64,000 nt of DNA from Spirosoma linguale DSM 74. Lineage in GTDB: Bacteria; Bacteroidota; Bacteroidia; Cytophagales; Spirosomataceae. The translations under genes and the position numbers were made by a program. Where the stretch lies: contig CP001769.1 in the NCBI GenBank assembly GCA_000024525.1, forward strand, positions 3,381,001 through 3,445,000. The letters run 5' to 3'. The notes beneath the pieces are model-generated. The model was not told the DNA's origin, did no database searches, and saw only the letters and a program-made list of their open reading frames with translations. Below are positions 26,587 through 35,764 of the stretch, in pieces (within the stretch, counting starts at the first letter, position 1; every line of letters starts with the position of its first letter).

Positions 26587-27056
26587 ACCAATTAATCACT
26601 TGTGGAGTACCAATACGTTTTCCGCATCGGGAATAAAGTATCGGTTAATGATCCGACAGCGGCAGGCACTTCCTTAAAGCCATAGCCGACGTCCCGATTT
26701 ACGGAACTCCACGGTAATACCGACGTAAATGATCTGATCCCGCTTCTTCTGTAAAAAATCGAACGGTCTGGTTTATAACAATACCAGCGATGAATGAACA
26801 TCAGACTCGGGAAAGCAGGTGAGATAGATTTGTTGTTCAACAACAACAGGGTTGTGGTAGTTCGTGAAACTAACTAAGAATACCTATTTAGCAGACTTGT
26901 AACAATTATACGTTAAGTGGCGTAGATGGCGAACCACCCACGCCACTTAACGTACCGAACCGGTTAATTACCATAGTTCTCCGGTAAAGTGCGCTTGCCC
27001 GAAGTTGTTAAAACGATAAAGACTATACGTCCTGGCCAGCGTGACGTTATCGTTTT
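26587..27056. other. 470-nt intergenic region without a convincing gene
   Basis: Between the GAF-type gene and the acyl carrier protein gene, both on the minus strand. I see no credible coding sequence. It contains a small palindrome near 26830-26846 (TTGTTGTTCAACAACAA), the 15-bp inverted repeat at 26909-26954, and a possible hairpin just after the acyl carrier protein stop (AAAACGATAA paired across 27013-27053). The promoter of the four-gene unit should lie at its low-coordinate end, where a weak TACTTTAT sits near 26636. Confidence 0.6.
26909..26954. repeat. 15-bp inverted repeat
   Basis: TACGTTAAGTGGCGT (26909-26923) pairs perfectly with ACGCCACTTAACGTA (26940-26954) across a 16-nt loop. 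Its position, about 100 nt after the acyl carrier protein gene, allows a terminator function, but no T-tract follows. Confidence 0.75.
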
Positions 27057-27317
27057 CTAAGCCAATCGACTTCCATCAAGGAGTACTTCTCCAGCGACGT
27101 ACTCCTTCAATTGTCCGAACGTTTCCAACTTCCAGAAATCTTCGTCTGGAATGCGGATACCGAAATACGTTTCTACCTGGAGCAGCAGGTCCGTGATATC
27201 CAGTGAATCGAGACCTAAATCCCGGCTAAAATGGGCTCCATCAGTCAATGCGTTCTGGCTGATACCCATATCTGTCAGCACTTTAAACAAGCGATCGTTT
27301 AGTTGAGAAAGTGTCAT
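27057..27317 (-). CDS. Acyl carrier protein
   Basis: An 86-aa carrier protein. The phosphopantetheine attachment site is S38 in DLGLDSLDITDLLLQVE, and the flanking helices fit the four-helix acyl carrier fold. It stands alone: no ketosynthase, acyltransferase or phosphopantetheinyl transferase is nearby, and it sits downstream of an RND pump gene behind a strong hairpin. It is unlikely to be the housekeeping AcpP, whose site is normally DSLDTVE followed by LVM; which acyl pathway it serves is unknown. Confidence 0.9.
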   Translation of the reverse strand: MTLSQLNDRLFKVLTDMGISQNALTDGAHFSRDLGLDSLDITDLLLQVETYFGIRIPDEDFWKLETFGQLKEYVAGEVLLDGSRLA

Positions 27318-27360
27318 GATTTACGGTTTGGGATTTTATAGTTTTTATAAAAGTCGATTG

Positions 27361-27402
27361 ATTCGCCCCCGCTACGGCTTACCGCTTGTAGCGGGGGCGA
27401 AT
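27361..27402 (-). terminator. Hairpin after the RND permease gene
   Basis: ATTCGCCCCCGCTAC (27361-27375) pairs perfectly with GTAGCGGGGGCGAAT (27388-27402). It starts right after the permease stop and is followed on the minus strand by a weakly T-rich stretch, so it could terminate most efflux-operon transcripts before the acyl carrier gene. Confidence 0.65.
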
Positions 27403-27405
27403 GAC

Positions 27406-30400
27406 CTAATGAATTGGTTCGGTCTGAATTGGCTCGGCCTGAACGGGCTGGTCGATCTGCTTTTTCGACCGAAAGACTGTCCACTTCTCCCCTATCCGGT
27501 CCACGACATAATACATCATAGGAACGAGGTAAATGGTCAGCAGCATGGAACTGCTCAGGCCACCAATCAGCACCCAGGCCAGCGAGTTTTTCCACTCGGC
27601 ACCGGCTCCCGATGCCGTTGCAATCGGAATCATCCCGATCACCATGGCAATGGTCGTCATCAGAATTGGACGAAGTCGTTCTTCGCCCGCGTGAAGGATG
27701 GCCTGCCGGAACGGAACGCCCTGCTCTTTCTGCTGATTGGCAAAGTCGACAATCAGGATGGCGTTTTTCACGACCAAACCAATGAGCATTAGCATACCCA
27801 GCATGGCGAAAATACCGATGTTCGAGGAGGTCAACGCCAGCGCCAGCAAGGCACCAATGACCGCAACCGGCACTGAAAAGAGTACCACAAACGGATAGAC
27901 AAAACTGTCGTAGAGCAGCACCATAATGAAGTACACGAGCATCAGACCGGCCAGCATGGCAATACCCAGCGACCCGAAGCCTTCACTCTGGTTCTTGGCA
28001 TCGCCACCCCAGCTCACCGTTACACCCGCAGGCAGCGGATTTTTGGCCAGATCGGCCTGAATCACACTGGTCAGCGTACCCGAGCCCGTACCCAGCGTGT
28101 TGGCCGTTACCGTTACAGACGACCGGCGGTTTTTCCGTTCCAGCAGCGACGGCCCGTTGCTCAGGGTAACGTTGGCGAACTCGGCCAGCCGCACCGGACG
28201 GTTGGTAGAGGGGCTGAAAAAGTTGATGTTCTTCACATCGTCGGGGTTCTTCCGGTCGAAGGCATCGAGCATCACCCGGATGTCGTAGTCCTCGCCCCCA
28301 TCGCGGAACTTGGAGTCGTCGTTTCCGGCAAAGGCATTTTGCAGCGTGCCGCCAACGGTCTGAATCGTCAAGCCCAGCTTCGCCATTTTCTCGCGGTCGA
28401 TATCGACCCGAACTTCGGGGTTACCCGACTCAACGGATACGTTTACGTCGTTGGCACCGGGTGTTCTGCGGATTCGATTGGCAAGTTCTTCGGCAGCGGC
28501 CAAGTTCTGGCTTACGTTATTGCCGCTCAGGAATATCTCGATCGGTGCCGAACCGGAGTTGACCATCCCCACCACTGAGGAATTGAACTCGATGGCCGGA
28601 AACTGTTTCTCAAGCTCCTGCCGAACGTCGATCATGTACTGCTCGGTGAGTTTGTGGCCGGGGCGTTCGCTGGCATCGGCGAGTTGAACGGTTAGCTCCG
28701 TCCGGTTGGTTTCGCCCTGGCCGGTACTGTTCATGCCGGTACTGGCTCCACCTACGTTGGCGAAAATCGTTTCGACTTCCGGTTTCTTCCGCAGGTAGTT
28801 TTCGATGTTCCGCGCCATCAGGTTGTTTTGCTGAAGGGACGCACTTTTGTCAAGTTTCATCGTGAGCAGAAACTTACCCTGATCGCCCTGCGCCACGAAC
28901 TCCGAACCAATAATACCCAGGTTCATAACCCAGCCGGTGAACACGAAAATAGCCACCAGTATGCCGGTAAACGCCAGCTTATGTGTTAATACCCAGCCCA
29001 AACTGCGGTGATAGACGCTGGTTAGCGCTGTCAGTCCTTTTTCGAACCAGAGTAAAAAGGCCTGGAATGGATTTTTCGGATTCAGATGTTCCAGCCGGGC
29101 CATCTTCGACGTTAGCCAGGGAGTCAGTGTGAAACTAACGACTAAACTGACCATCGTGGCAAACGCCACCGTGAGCGAGAACTGGCGCAACAGGTCGGCG
29201 ATGACCGAATTCACAAAGGTGATCGGCACGAAAACCACCACAATCACCAGCGTAATGGCCACGGCCGCAAAGCCAATTTCACTCACACCGTCGAGGGTAG
29301 CCCGCCAGCGGTCTTTGCCCATCTCCAAATGTCGCTGGATGTTTTCGAGCACCACAATCGAGTCATCGACCAGAATACCGATCACCAGCGAGAGGGCCAG
29401 CAGAGTCATAAGGTTGAGCGAGTAGCCCATCACAAACATGAACAGGAAGGCCGAAATCAGCGAAGCCGGTACCGAAATCATGACGATGAACGCATTTCGG
29501 AAGCTGTGCAGGAACAGCAGCATCACAATGGCTACCAGACCGACGGCCAGCAGCAAATCGTGGGTTACGGCTTCGACAGAGGCCAACGTGAATACGCTGC
29601 TGTCGTAGGCAATGGCGAAGTGAACCTTGTCTTTGGTGTTCTCTTTTTCAATCTGCGCCAACTTTTCCTGCACGATCCGGCTTATTTCCACTGCGTTGGC
29701 ATCCGACTGTTTTTTGATGAACAACCCAATACCATCCTGCCCGTTGAAACGGCTGATACTGGTGGCTTCCGTCAATCCGTCGGTTACGTTTGCTACGTCG
29801 CTTATGCGAATGGGGCTGCCGTTGGCCGGTGTCGCAATGACCAGCTTGCGAATGTCGTCCAGCGAGCTGAATTTACCCGCCAGCCGGAGCGTCATGTTCT
29901 CGCTCGTGCTTTTCACTTTCCCGGTCGGAAAATCGAGATTAGCCTGGTTAATAGCCTGCGACACCTGAAGCAATGACAAGCCATAGTAATTCAGTTTGTC
30001 ATCATCGACGTTGATACGAATCTCGCGCTTGTCGCCCCCCACCATCGCAATATCGGCGACGCCTTTAATCTGCTGAAGAACGGGCAGATACTTATCTTCA
30101 ACCTGCTGATAGAACACTTCGTTGGGCAGCGTAGAGGTTGCCAGCAACTGCATGATGGGCTGGTCACTGGGCGATATCTTCGACAATGACGGCTGTTCAG
30201 CATCGTCGGGCAGATCGCTCACCATTTTATCAATTTCCCGCTGGGCGTCCTGCAAGGCCAGGTCAATATCGGTTCCGGCTTTGAACTGAACCACAAGTAC
30301 CGATGCGTTCTCGAAGGAGTTGGACTTTACATCATCCAGGTTATCCAGACCCGAAACGGCATCTTCAATCTTTTTACTAATCTCCGTTTCCACTTCCGAC

Positions 30401-30567
30401 GGAGCGGCACCCGGATAAATGGTCGTTATAGTGATAACCGGCGTTGAGAATTCCGGCAGCAACTCATAACTCAGCAACCGATACGAAAACAGGCCACCAA
30501 TGGTCAGTATCGCAAACAACACGATAATGAGCGAGGGGCGTTTTATGATGGTTTCGACAAATTTCAT
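27406..30567 (-). CDS. RND-family efflux permease (AcrB type)
   Basis: A 1053-aa inner-membrane proton-driven exporter, full length for the hydrophobe/amphiphile efflux class. Twelve helices in the usual 1+5+1+5 layout are evident, with two large periplasmic loops. Proton-relay residues are visible: the Asp pair in IGILVDDSIVVLENI (helix 4) and Lys in LIGLVVKNAILIVDFA (helix 10). The C-terminus is short and polar. It is the inner pump of a tripartite system with the adaptor and TolC-like genes upstream. The substrates cannot be read from sequence. Confidence 0.95.
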   Translation of the reverse strand: MKFVETIIKRPSLIIVLFAILTIGGLFSYRLLSYELLPEFSTPVITITTIYPGAAPSEVETEISKKIEDAVSGLDNLDDVKSNSFENASVLVVQFKAGTDIDLALQDAQREIDKMVSDLPDDAEQPSLSKISPSDQPIMQLLATSTLPNEVFYQQVEDKYLPVLQQIKGVADIAMVGGDKREIRINVDDDKLNYYGLSLLQVSQAINQANLDFPTGKVKSTSENMTLRLAGKFSSLDDIRKLVIATPANGSPIRISDVANVTDGLTEATSISRFNGQDGIGLFIKKQSDANAVEISRIVQEKLAQIEKENTKDKVHFAIAYDSSVFTLASVEAVTHDLLLAVGLVAIVMLLFLHSFRNAFIVMISVPASLISAFLFMFVMGYSLNLMTLLALSLVIGILVDDSIVVLENIQRHLEMGKDRWRATLDGVSEIGFAAVAITLVIVVVFVPITFVNSVIADLLRQFSLTVAFATMVSLVVSFTLTPWLTSKMARLEHLNPKNPFQAFLLWFEKGLTALTSVYHRSLGWVLTHKLAFTGILVAIFVFTGWVMNLGIIGSEFVAQGDQGKFLLTMKLDKSASLQQNNLMARNIENYLRKKPEVETIFANVGGASTGMNSTGQGETNRTELTVQLADASERPGHKLTEQYMIDVRQELEKQFPAIEFNSSVVGMVNSGSAPIEIFLSGNNVSQNLAAAEELANRIRRTPGANDVNVSVESGNPEVRVDIDREKMAKLGLTIQTVGGTLQNAFAGNDDSKFRDGGEDYDIRVMLDAFDRKNPDDVKNINFFSPSTNRPVRLAEFANVTLSNGPSLLERKNRRSSVTVTANTLGTGSGTLTSVIQADLAKNPLPAGVTVSWGGDAKNQSEGFGSLGIAMLAGLMLVYFIMVLLYDSFVYPFVVLFSVPVAVIGALLALALTSSNIGIFAMLGMLMLIGLVVKNAILIVDFANQQKEQGVPFRQAILHAGEERLRPILMTTIAMVIGMIPIATASGAGAEWKNSLAWVLIGGLSSSMLLTIYLVPMMYYVVDRIGEKWTVFRSKKQIDQPVQAEPIQTEPIH

Positions 30568-30577
30568 ACGTGTAGTT

Positions 30578-31627
30578 CTATTGAGCCGTTACCGGTGTAC
30601 CGTTTTGCAGATTGATCTGTCCGCTGGTCACCACCTGATCGCCAGCATTCAGTCCCTTCGTTATTTCGTAATATTCGTTCGTGGTGGTTCCGATGCTTAC
30701 CGGTTTCAGAACCGCTTTTCCCTGCTCGATCACGTACACCTGCGGCTGTTTCTCCGACCCGACAATGGCCTGACGAGGTACGGCCAGCGTTTGTCCTTTC
30801 AGCTTGTTAGTGTTGGCAATGGAGCCGTACATACCTGCCCGCAGTTGGTTTTTACCCGAGTTTGGCACCGTAATTTCAATGGGGTAGTTGTGGGCTGCAT
30901 CGCCCTGAGCCGCAATCATCGAGATACGACCCACAAAACGGGCATCGGGATAAACCTCCGTGGTAATGGGCAGCGACTGCCCTACGCGAAACTGATTGAT
31001 GGCTTTTTCAGGCACCTGTACGACCAACTTCAGCGTCGAAATATCCGTTATTTTGGCAATGGGCGACCCCACCGAGACCACCGATCCCTTCTCCACCATT
31101 TTGTCAGTCACGATGCCCGAGAAGGGTGTAGTGACCGTTGTGTTAGCCAGTTGTTTCTGAAGCTGTTTAATCTGCGCCTGGGTCGAACGGATGCTCAACT
31201 GTGTGCGTTCGAGGTTGATGGCGGGTGTGGCATCGCCTTTTACCAGCACTTCGTAGCGTTTGAGGTCGTTCTGGTAGCCTTCCAGCGTCACCATCAGGCC
31301 TTCAATCTGATACCGTAATTGTTCGTCATCCAGTTTGGCAATCAGGCGACCGGCCCCCACCGTCTGCCCTTCTTCAATAGGCAGCGAGACGATCTGACCA
31401 CCGGCCTGTGGGCGGATTTCGATTTCCCGATTTGGCGAGAACGAACCAAGGAATTCCGTTTCCTGCGACAGGTTCTGTAAGGAAGCTACCGCCGTTCGAA
31501 CGCCCACTTTCTGGTCTGGATTCGGCTTGTATACTTTTTCTTCAACTTCTTTTTTGTTGTTGACCAGCGTCCAGGCCGTTAAACCCAGCGTGGCAATAAC
31601 CGCTAATACTGTGATAATCCGTTTCAT
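30578..31627 (-). CDS. Efflux RND periplasmic adaptor (membrane fusion protein)
   Basis: A 349-aa periplasmic adaptor anchored by an N-terminal hydrophobic segment (IITVLAVIATLGLTAWTLV). The lipoyl/barrel-sandwich half-motifs IEIRPQAGGQIVSLPIEEGQ and TVTTPFSGIVTDKMVEKG flank a coiled-coil hairpin (about residues 105-160), followed by a beta-barrel and membrane-proximal domain. The gap to the permease is 10 nt and to the TolC-like gene 29 nt, so all are cotranscribed. Confidence 0.93.
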   Translation of the reverse strand: MKRIITVLAVIATLGLTAWTLVNNKKEVEEKVYKPNPDQKVGVRTAVASLQNLSQETEFLGSFSPNREIEIRPQAGGQIVSLPIEEGQTVGAGRLIAKLDDEQLRYQIEGLMVTLEGYQNDLKRYEVLVKGDATPAINLERTQLSIRSTQAQIKQLQKQLANTTVTTPFSGIVTDKMVEKGSVVSVGSPIAKITDISTLKLVVQVPEKAINQFRVGQSLPITTEVYPDARFVGRISMIAAQGDAAHNYPIEITVPNSGKNQLRAGMYGSIANTNKLKGQTLAVPRQAIVGSEKQPQVYVIEQGKAVLKPVSIGTTTNEYYEITKGLNAGDQVVTSGQINLQNGTPVTAQ

Positions 31628-31656
31628 AACTTTTCGGGATTCTGGTTGTGAGTCTG

Positions 31657-32973
31657 TTATTGGTTGATTAAGCTTCCGGTTGCTTTTTTCCAGTCCAGTT
31701 CGGCGGTGCGGAGGCTGACCAGCGTATTGAGGAAATTATTTTGTGCTTCGCGGAGGGAGTTTTCGGCCTGCACCACGTCGGTAATATCGACCGTGCCTTC
31801 TTTAAATTGCAGTTGTGTTTGGGTGTACACCTTTTCGGCCAGGGCCACTTGCCCCCGGTTGGTAGCCAGATTCCGCTGCTGTACCAGAAACTGATTCCGG
31901 GAATTGGCAATATCCATAGCTATCGACTCGCGTGTCTGGCGAAGCTGTACGTCCAGTTTCTGATCGTCGATACGCTTCTGGCTCAGTTTTGCCTTACGGG
32001 CCATGCCATCGAACACATTCCAGTTCAGTTGCAGACCCAGCCAGTAGCCAGGTACATTTTTGATGTAAGAATTGTCGCCACCCGTCGCGTATACCGTGCT
32101 GTTTGCCAGACCATAGGCCGAGACAGTTGGCACAAACCCCGCTTTAATGTTGCGCTGTTCAAGCCCGTTCAGGTCTTTCTGGCGGTCAAGCAATTGCAGG
32201 TCGGTGCGGTTGATGGTGTATTCGTTGGCGGGCGTTACGGGAACCGTCTCGTCGATGGCCGTTCGAACGGTGAGCGAGTCGGTTTGAGGAATACCCGTCA
32301 GCAGTTTCAGCGTATTCAGCAGTTGATTATACGTCGCCTGAAGCGATTCAATCTGCGTTTGTGACGATGTTTTACTCAGTAGTAAGCGATCTACATCAAT
32401 TCCCTTAGCCAGTTTGTTTTGCCGAAGGAGGTCCGTAATCTGGATAAGTCGCTCGGTGGAAGCGAGATTTTTCTGAAGGAAGGCAATCTGTTGAGCTGTG
32501 GTCTGGAGGTTATAGTACGTAGCTGATACGTTGTAGGCTACGTCTTCTTTGGTCTTCTGCGTTTGCAGGGCCGACAAATCACGACTGGTTTTCGCCACTT
32601 TCGTCGCAATCATCAGCGACTGATTATACAAGGCCTGCGATGCCTGAACACTGGTTGAGAGATTATACGGCAAGCCGAAAGCCAGCACGGAATACGACCC
32701 TTCCGGCCCGCCAAAGGCCGAGGCAGGTACCACCTGACCGGGTATTTTCAGATACCGCTTGTAGTCACCCGTGAGGTTGACCTGCGGACGGGCATTGGCT
32801 CGTACCTCCGCAATTTGCGCATCGGTTTTGATTTCATCAAGCCGGGTAGCCTGAACACTGTAGTTACCCGTCAGTGCTTTATTAATTAGCTGGTCCAGGG
32901 TAACGTCCTGTGCGTTCACCACAGAACATCCCAGTAAAAGGGCGGTAGACACATACCATCGAAAAATTTTCAT
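31657..32973 (-). CDS. TolC-family outer-membrane efflux channel
   Basis: A 438-aa exported protein with a signal peptide (MKIFRWYVSTALLLGCSVVNAQ). It shows the duplicated helical structure of outer-membrane factors, with long coiled-coil helices such as TKVAKTSRDLSALQTQKTKED and YTQTQLQFKEGTVDITDVVQ, the latter typical of the second repeat. It forms the exit duct for the RND pump encoded downstream. Confidence 0.93.
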   Translation of the reverse strand: MKIFRWYVSTALLLGCSVVNAQDVTLDQLINKALTGNYSVQATRLDEIKTDAQIAEVRANARPQVNLTGDYKRYLKIPGQVVPASAFGGPEGSYSVLAFGLPYNLSTSVQASQALYNQSLMIATKVAKTSRDLSALQTQKTKEDVAYNVSATYYNLQTTAQQIAFLQKNLASTERLIQITDLLRQNKLAKGIDVDRLLLSKTSSQTQIESLQATYNQLLNTLKLLTGIPQTDSLTVRTAIDETVPVTPANEYTINRTDLQLLDRQKDLNGLEQRNIKAGFVPTVSAYGLANSTVYATGGDNSYIKNVPGYWLGLQLNWNVFDGMARKAKLSQKRIDDQKLDVQLRQTRESIAMDIANSRNQFLVQQRNLATNRGQVALAEKVYTQTQLQFKEGTVDITDVVQAENSLREAQNNFLNTLVSLRTAELDWKKATGSLINQ

Positions 32974-33056
32974 AGCATTTTTAATCGTTTCGTTTTAAAT
33001 AAATTTATTAATTCTCCATTTTAAATATTTGTTTAATTATTGGACAAAAAAAAGGA

Positions 33057-33692
33057 TTACTCCTTTTTAAAATCAAACAAATAAGACGTAACCATGTCAA
33101 TGACGATCTGCTTATGTTGGTTGATAAAATCCTCAAAAGCAGCTTCATCCATCTGCCACATCTTCATGTGCATCTGTTTTCCGATGAACAAAAACTGAAT
33201 ATTGGCAAACGCCATGGGCATTACGTGCAATGCTTTAATAGGCCGGACGTTACCCAGGCTGATCTCATGCTGTAGCTGTTGCTCGAACATGGAGTGATGA
33301 ATTTCTTTCATTACACCAATACAACTTGCCATCCGATCCGGATTCCGATGAACCTCATTCATGATGAAATTCGACAGGTTGGGGTTGTTCTTTAGTAATT
33401 GAAAGTCATGTTCGATCAACTCGGCAATTTTGTCCCGCAGGCTGATCGGTTTATTCATGATTTCGACCATGCCATTGAAGAACAGCTGAACCAGATCTTC
33501 AAAGATTTGCATGAACAGCTTTTCCTTGCTCCGGAAATAGTAGTTCGTCAGTGCAATGTTGATACCGGCCGCTTCGGCAATGTCCCGCGAGGTAGCCCCG
33601 TCGAATCCTTTCTCAAGAAAGACCCGCTCGGCGGCTTCCCTGATGCGTAATTCGGTTGACTTCGACGATAGACAATCCATTGGTTTTTTCAT
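33057..33692 (-). CDS. TetR-family transcriptional regulator of the efflux operon
   Basis: About 211 aa. The N-terminal helix-turn-helix reads ERVFLEKGFDGATSRDIAEA and continues with AGINIALTNYYFRSKEKLF. The C-terminal ligand domain is helical with no recognised subfamily. The frame opens at TTG 33728, but a promoter box at 33702-33709 lies inside that extension, so the ATG at 33692, or at 33680 (MDCLSSK), is the likely start; the latter would give a more usual leader. It precedes the tolC-like gene by 83 nt on the same strand, a common Bacteroidota arrangement in which the repressor heads the pump operon it controls. Confidence 0.9.
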   Translation of the reverse strand: MKKPMDCLSSKSTELRIREAAERVFLEKGFDGATSRDIAEAAGINIALTNYYFRSKEKLFMQIFEDLVQLFFNGMVEIMNKPISLRDKIAELIEHDFQLLKNNPNLSNFIMNEVHRNPDRMASCIGVMKEIHHSMFEQQLQHEISLGNVRPIKALHVMPMAFANIQFLFIGKQMHMKMWQMDEAAFEDFINQHKQIVIDMVTSYLFDFKKE

Positions 33693-33701
33693 TTGACGTG
33701 T

Positions 33702-33709
33702 CAAAAGTA
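33702..33709 (-). promoter_or_regulatory. -7 promoter box (TACTTTTG) for the tetR gene
   Basis: An exact TAnnTTTG match 10 nt before the ATG at 33692 and 22 nt before the ATG at 33680. The AT-rich region beyond it up to 33830 separates the divergent tetR and DUF4254 genes and could hold the repressor's operator, although I see no clear palindrome there. Confidence 0.6.
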
Positions 33710-33900
33710 TGTTGTGTATAAGTAACAAACAAAATATTCAAATGGTTTTTTTAAACAAATGTTTAAATACCAAAAATCAGTCAAATTTACCTAAAAATAA
33801 TCATAAAATAGATTAAAAAAGAACAAGGCAAGCTCACAGACAGGGTCTATGAAAGGGTATACAGACGGCTGACCCTTCGGGCATTACCAGTTAAAACGCG

Positions 33901-33908
33901 TATCTTTG
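33901..33908 (+). promoter_or_regulatory. -7 promoter box (TATCTTTG) for the DUF4254 gene
   Basis: TATCTTTG, the commonest form of the Bacteroidota box, lies 17 nt before the ATG at 33926. Confidence 0.7.
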
Positions 33909-33925
33909 CGACTGACTAACCGCCT

Positions 33926-34531
33926 ATGAACGCCACTTTCGCTAATAATCTGTTCCGCCAGAGTATTCAGGATTACCACCTGACCGATAACGTCGATACG
34001 CCGATCAGCAACCCTTATTCGCCCGAGGACATTGCCTTTTTACTGTACCAGAAAAACTGGATCGATACGGTTCAATGGCATCTGGAAGATATTATTCGGA
34101 GCCCAAGCATACATCCCGACGAATTGGTAGCGGTAAAGCGACGGATCGACCAGTCGAATCAGGATCGAACCGATACCGTGGAGCAGATAGATAGCTGGTT
34201 CTTCGGGCAGTTTCAGGCTATTACACCAAAACCCGGTGCTCGATTAAACTCCGAAACGCCCGCCTGGCTTCTGGACAGGATGTCTATATTACAGCTTAAG
34301 ATTTACCACTTCCGCGAGCAGGTCGACCGCCCGTCGGTATCCGATGAACACCGCCAGAAAGCCAGCCAAAAACTGGCCGTTCTTCTCGAACAGGAAAATG
34401 ACCTGGCTCAGTGCTTCGACGAACTTCTGGAAGACATCCATAACGGCGATCGGTATATGAAGGTGTACCGACAAATGAAAATGTACAACGACCCCACGCT
34501 AAACCCGGTTTTATATACCAGTCAGGTATAG
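33926..34531 (+). CDS. DUF4254 domain protein
   Basis: A 201-aa soluble, largely helical protein recognisable as DUF4254 from the pattern LYQKNWIDTVQWHLEDIIR, RIDQSNQDRTDTVEQID and LSILQLKIYHFREQ-like segment (SILQLKIYHFREQV). The family is typically encoded next to GT9 glycosyltransferases in Bacteroidota, as here, so a role in surface polysaccharide synthesis is inferred, but its biochemical function is unknown. It is separated from the glycosyltransferase by a repeat-filled gap of 132 nt. Confidence 0.82.
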   Translation: MNATFANNLFRQSIQDYHLTDNVDTPISNPYSPEDIAFLLYQKNWIDTVQWHLEDIIRSPSIHPDELVAVKRRIDQSNQDRTDTVEQIDSWFFGQFQAITPKPGARLNSETPAWLLDRMSILQLKIYHFREQVDRPSVSDEHRQKASQKLAVLLEQENDLAQCFDELLEDIHNGDRYMKVYRQMKMYNDPTLNPVLYTSQV

Positions 34532-34540
34532 AGAAATGTT

Positions 34541-34628
34541 GTCAGTCGTGGTCAGGTATGGTCAAAAAATGGTCAAGTCTCGTTCAACCATACCTGGCTA
34601 GCTTTGACCATACCTGACTACGACTGAC
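34541..34628. repeat. 26-bp inverted repeat of TGGTCA/TGACCA words between DUF4254 and GT9 genes
   Basis: Arms 34541-34566 and 34603-34628 pair with one mismatch. The words GGTCAGGTATGGTCA and TGACCATACCTGACTA recur in the loop and beyond the right arm (to about 34660). They fill the whole gap between two genes that are probably cotranscribed. Confidence 0.8.
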
Positions 34629-34663
34629 TACATCTGACCTTTTTGACTACACCTGACCACTTT

Positions 34664-35737
34664 ATGAAGCAACTGCTTCTTCTACGTTTCTCCGCCATGG
34701 GCGATGTTGCCCTGCTGGTCCCCGTTGTTCAGTCCTTCACCCAGCGCTACCCTGATGCCGCCATTACGTTGGTGACCCGGGCTAAATTTGCCGTTTTCTT
34801 CGAGCAAATTCCGGGGGTTCGTATCGTCGGAGCTGACTTTGATGGACGCCACAAAGGGCTTCCGGGTCTGCTTCTGTTGGTCAAAGAACTGCGGCAAATT
34901 GCTTCGTTCGATGTTATTATTGATGCCCACCAGAATTTGCGTTCTGCCGTTCTGAAGCGGCTGTTCCAACTGACAGGGGTGCCATCTTTCACAATCAACA
35001 AGGGCCGCGCCGAAAAAAATGCGCTGACCCGAAAGACCGATAAAATCCGCCGACAACTAACCCATAGCGTAGACCGGTACGCCCAGGTATTTAAGGCCGC
35101 TGGCTTTGACCTTGACCCCGTAAAGCCGTTTACCTTTCCGCCGATACCCGCTGCCGAGAAGGAACTGGCTGCTTTTTTAAGAAATCTGTCGGTTCGTACC
35201 GATACGCCCTGGCTGGGTATTGCCCCTTTTGCGCAGCATACTCAAAAGATGTGGCCCTTTAACTACGTCGCGCCCTTACTGACCCAACTGTATGGCCAAC
35301 ACGCTATTAACATCTTTTTATTCGGGGGCGGTGCCGATGAAATTACCCGACTAAAGGACCTGCAACAACAGTTTCCACAGGCGGTTCTGGTAGCGGGACA
35401 GCTTTCAATGGCCGCTGAGTTATCCCTGATCAGCCGGTTGACAGGGATGGTTTGCATGGACTCCGGAAATATGCACCTGGCCGCATTGAGTGGGGTGCCG
35501 GTGGTGTCTATTTGGGGGTCTACTCACCCTGATGCAGGTTTTGGTCCGTGGGGACAAGGGGAAGAAGCTTTCGTGCAAATTTCTCCCGATGTACTTCCCT
35601 GCCGCCCCTGCTCCGTTTTCGGCAACAAGCCCTGCTTTCGGGGCGATTTGGCCTGCCTCAACTGGATCACGGTCGATATGGTAGCCAATAAGGTTCAACA
35701 ACTGCTGGAGCGTTCGCGCTCGACCAGCGCAAATTGA
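34664..35737 (+). CDS. Glycosyltransferase family 9 (heptosyltransferase-like)
   Basis: A 357-aa cytoplasmic enzyme that probably adds a sugar to the lipopolysaccharide core. It begins with LLLLRFSAMGDVALLVPVV, the N-terminal motif of GT9 enzymes, and has the C-terminal nucleotide-sugar site MVCMDSGNMHLAALSGVPVV with SIWGSTHPDAGFGPWG. A TTG start at 34643 would lie within the repeat, so the ATG at 34664 was chosen. The C-terminal Cys-rich PCRPCSVFGNKPCF is typical for Bacteroidota members. The sugar donor is not known. Confidence 0.9.
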   Translation: MKQLLLLRFSAMGDVALLVPVVQSFTQRYPDAAITLVTRAKFAVFFEQIPGVRIVGADFDGRHKGLPGLLLLVKELRQIASFDVIIDAHQNLRSAVLKRLFQLTGVPSFTINKGRAEKNALTRKTDKIRRQLTHSVDRYAQVFKAAGFDLDPVKPFTFPPIPAAEKELAAFLRNLSVRTDTPWLGIAPFAQHTQKMWPFNYVAPLLTQLYGQHAINIFLFGGGADEITRLKDLQQQFPQAVLVAGQLSMAAELSLISRLTGMVCMDSGNMHLAALSGVPVVSIWGSTHPDAGFGPWGQGEEAFVQISPDVLPCRPCSVFGNKPCFRGDLACLNWITVDMVANKVQQLLERSRSTSAN

Positions 35738-35745
35738 TACCTTTG
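35738..35745 (+). promoter_or_regulatory. -7 promoter box (TACCTTTG) of the chromate-response operon
   Basis: An exact TAnnTTTG match that begins at the first base after the GT9 stop codon and ends 19 nt before the ATG at 35765. Confidence 0.65.
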
Positions 35746-35764
35746 TTTATACATTCAGCAACGC

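Noticed and set aside
26592..26846. A minus-strand frame of 84 codons in the 470-nt gap
   Set aside because: It has no ribosome-binding or promoter context, no family resemblance and ends against the start of the GAF-type gene; coding potential is not convincing.
33710..33900. A TetR operator palindrome between tetR and DUF4254
   Set aside because: The region is AT-rich with scattered runs, and I could not find a clear inverted repeat of the size TetR proteins usually bind.
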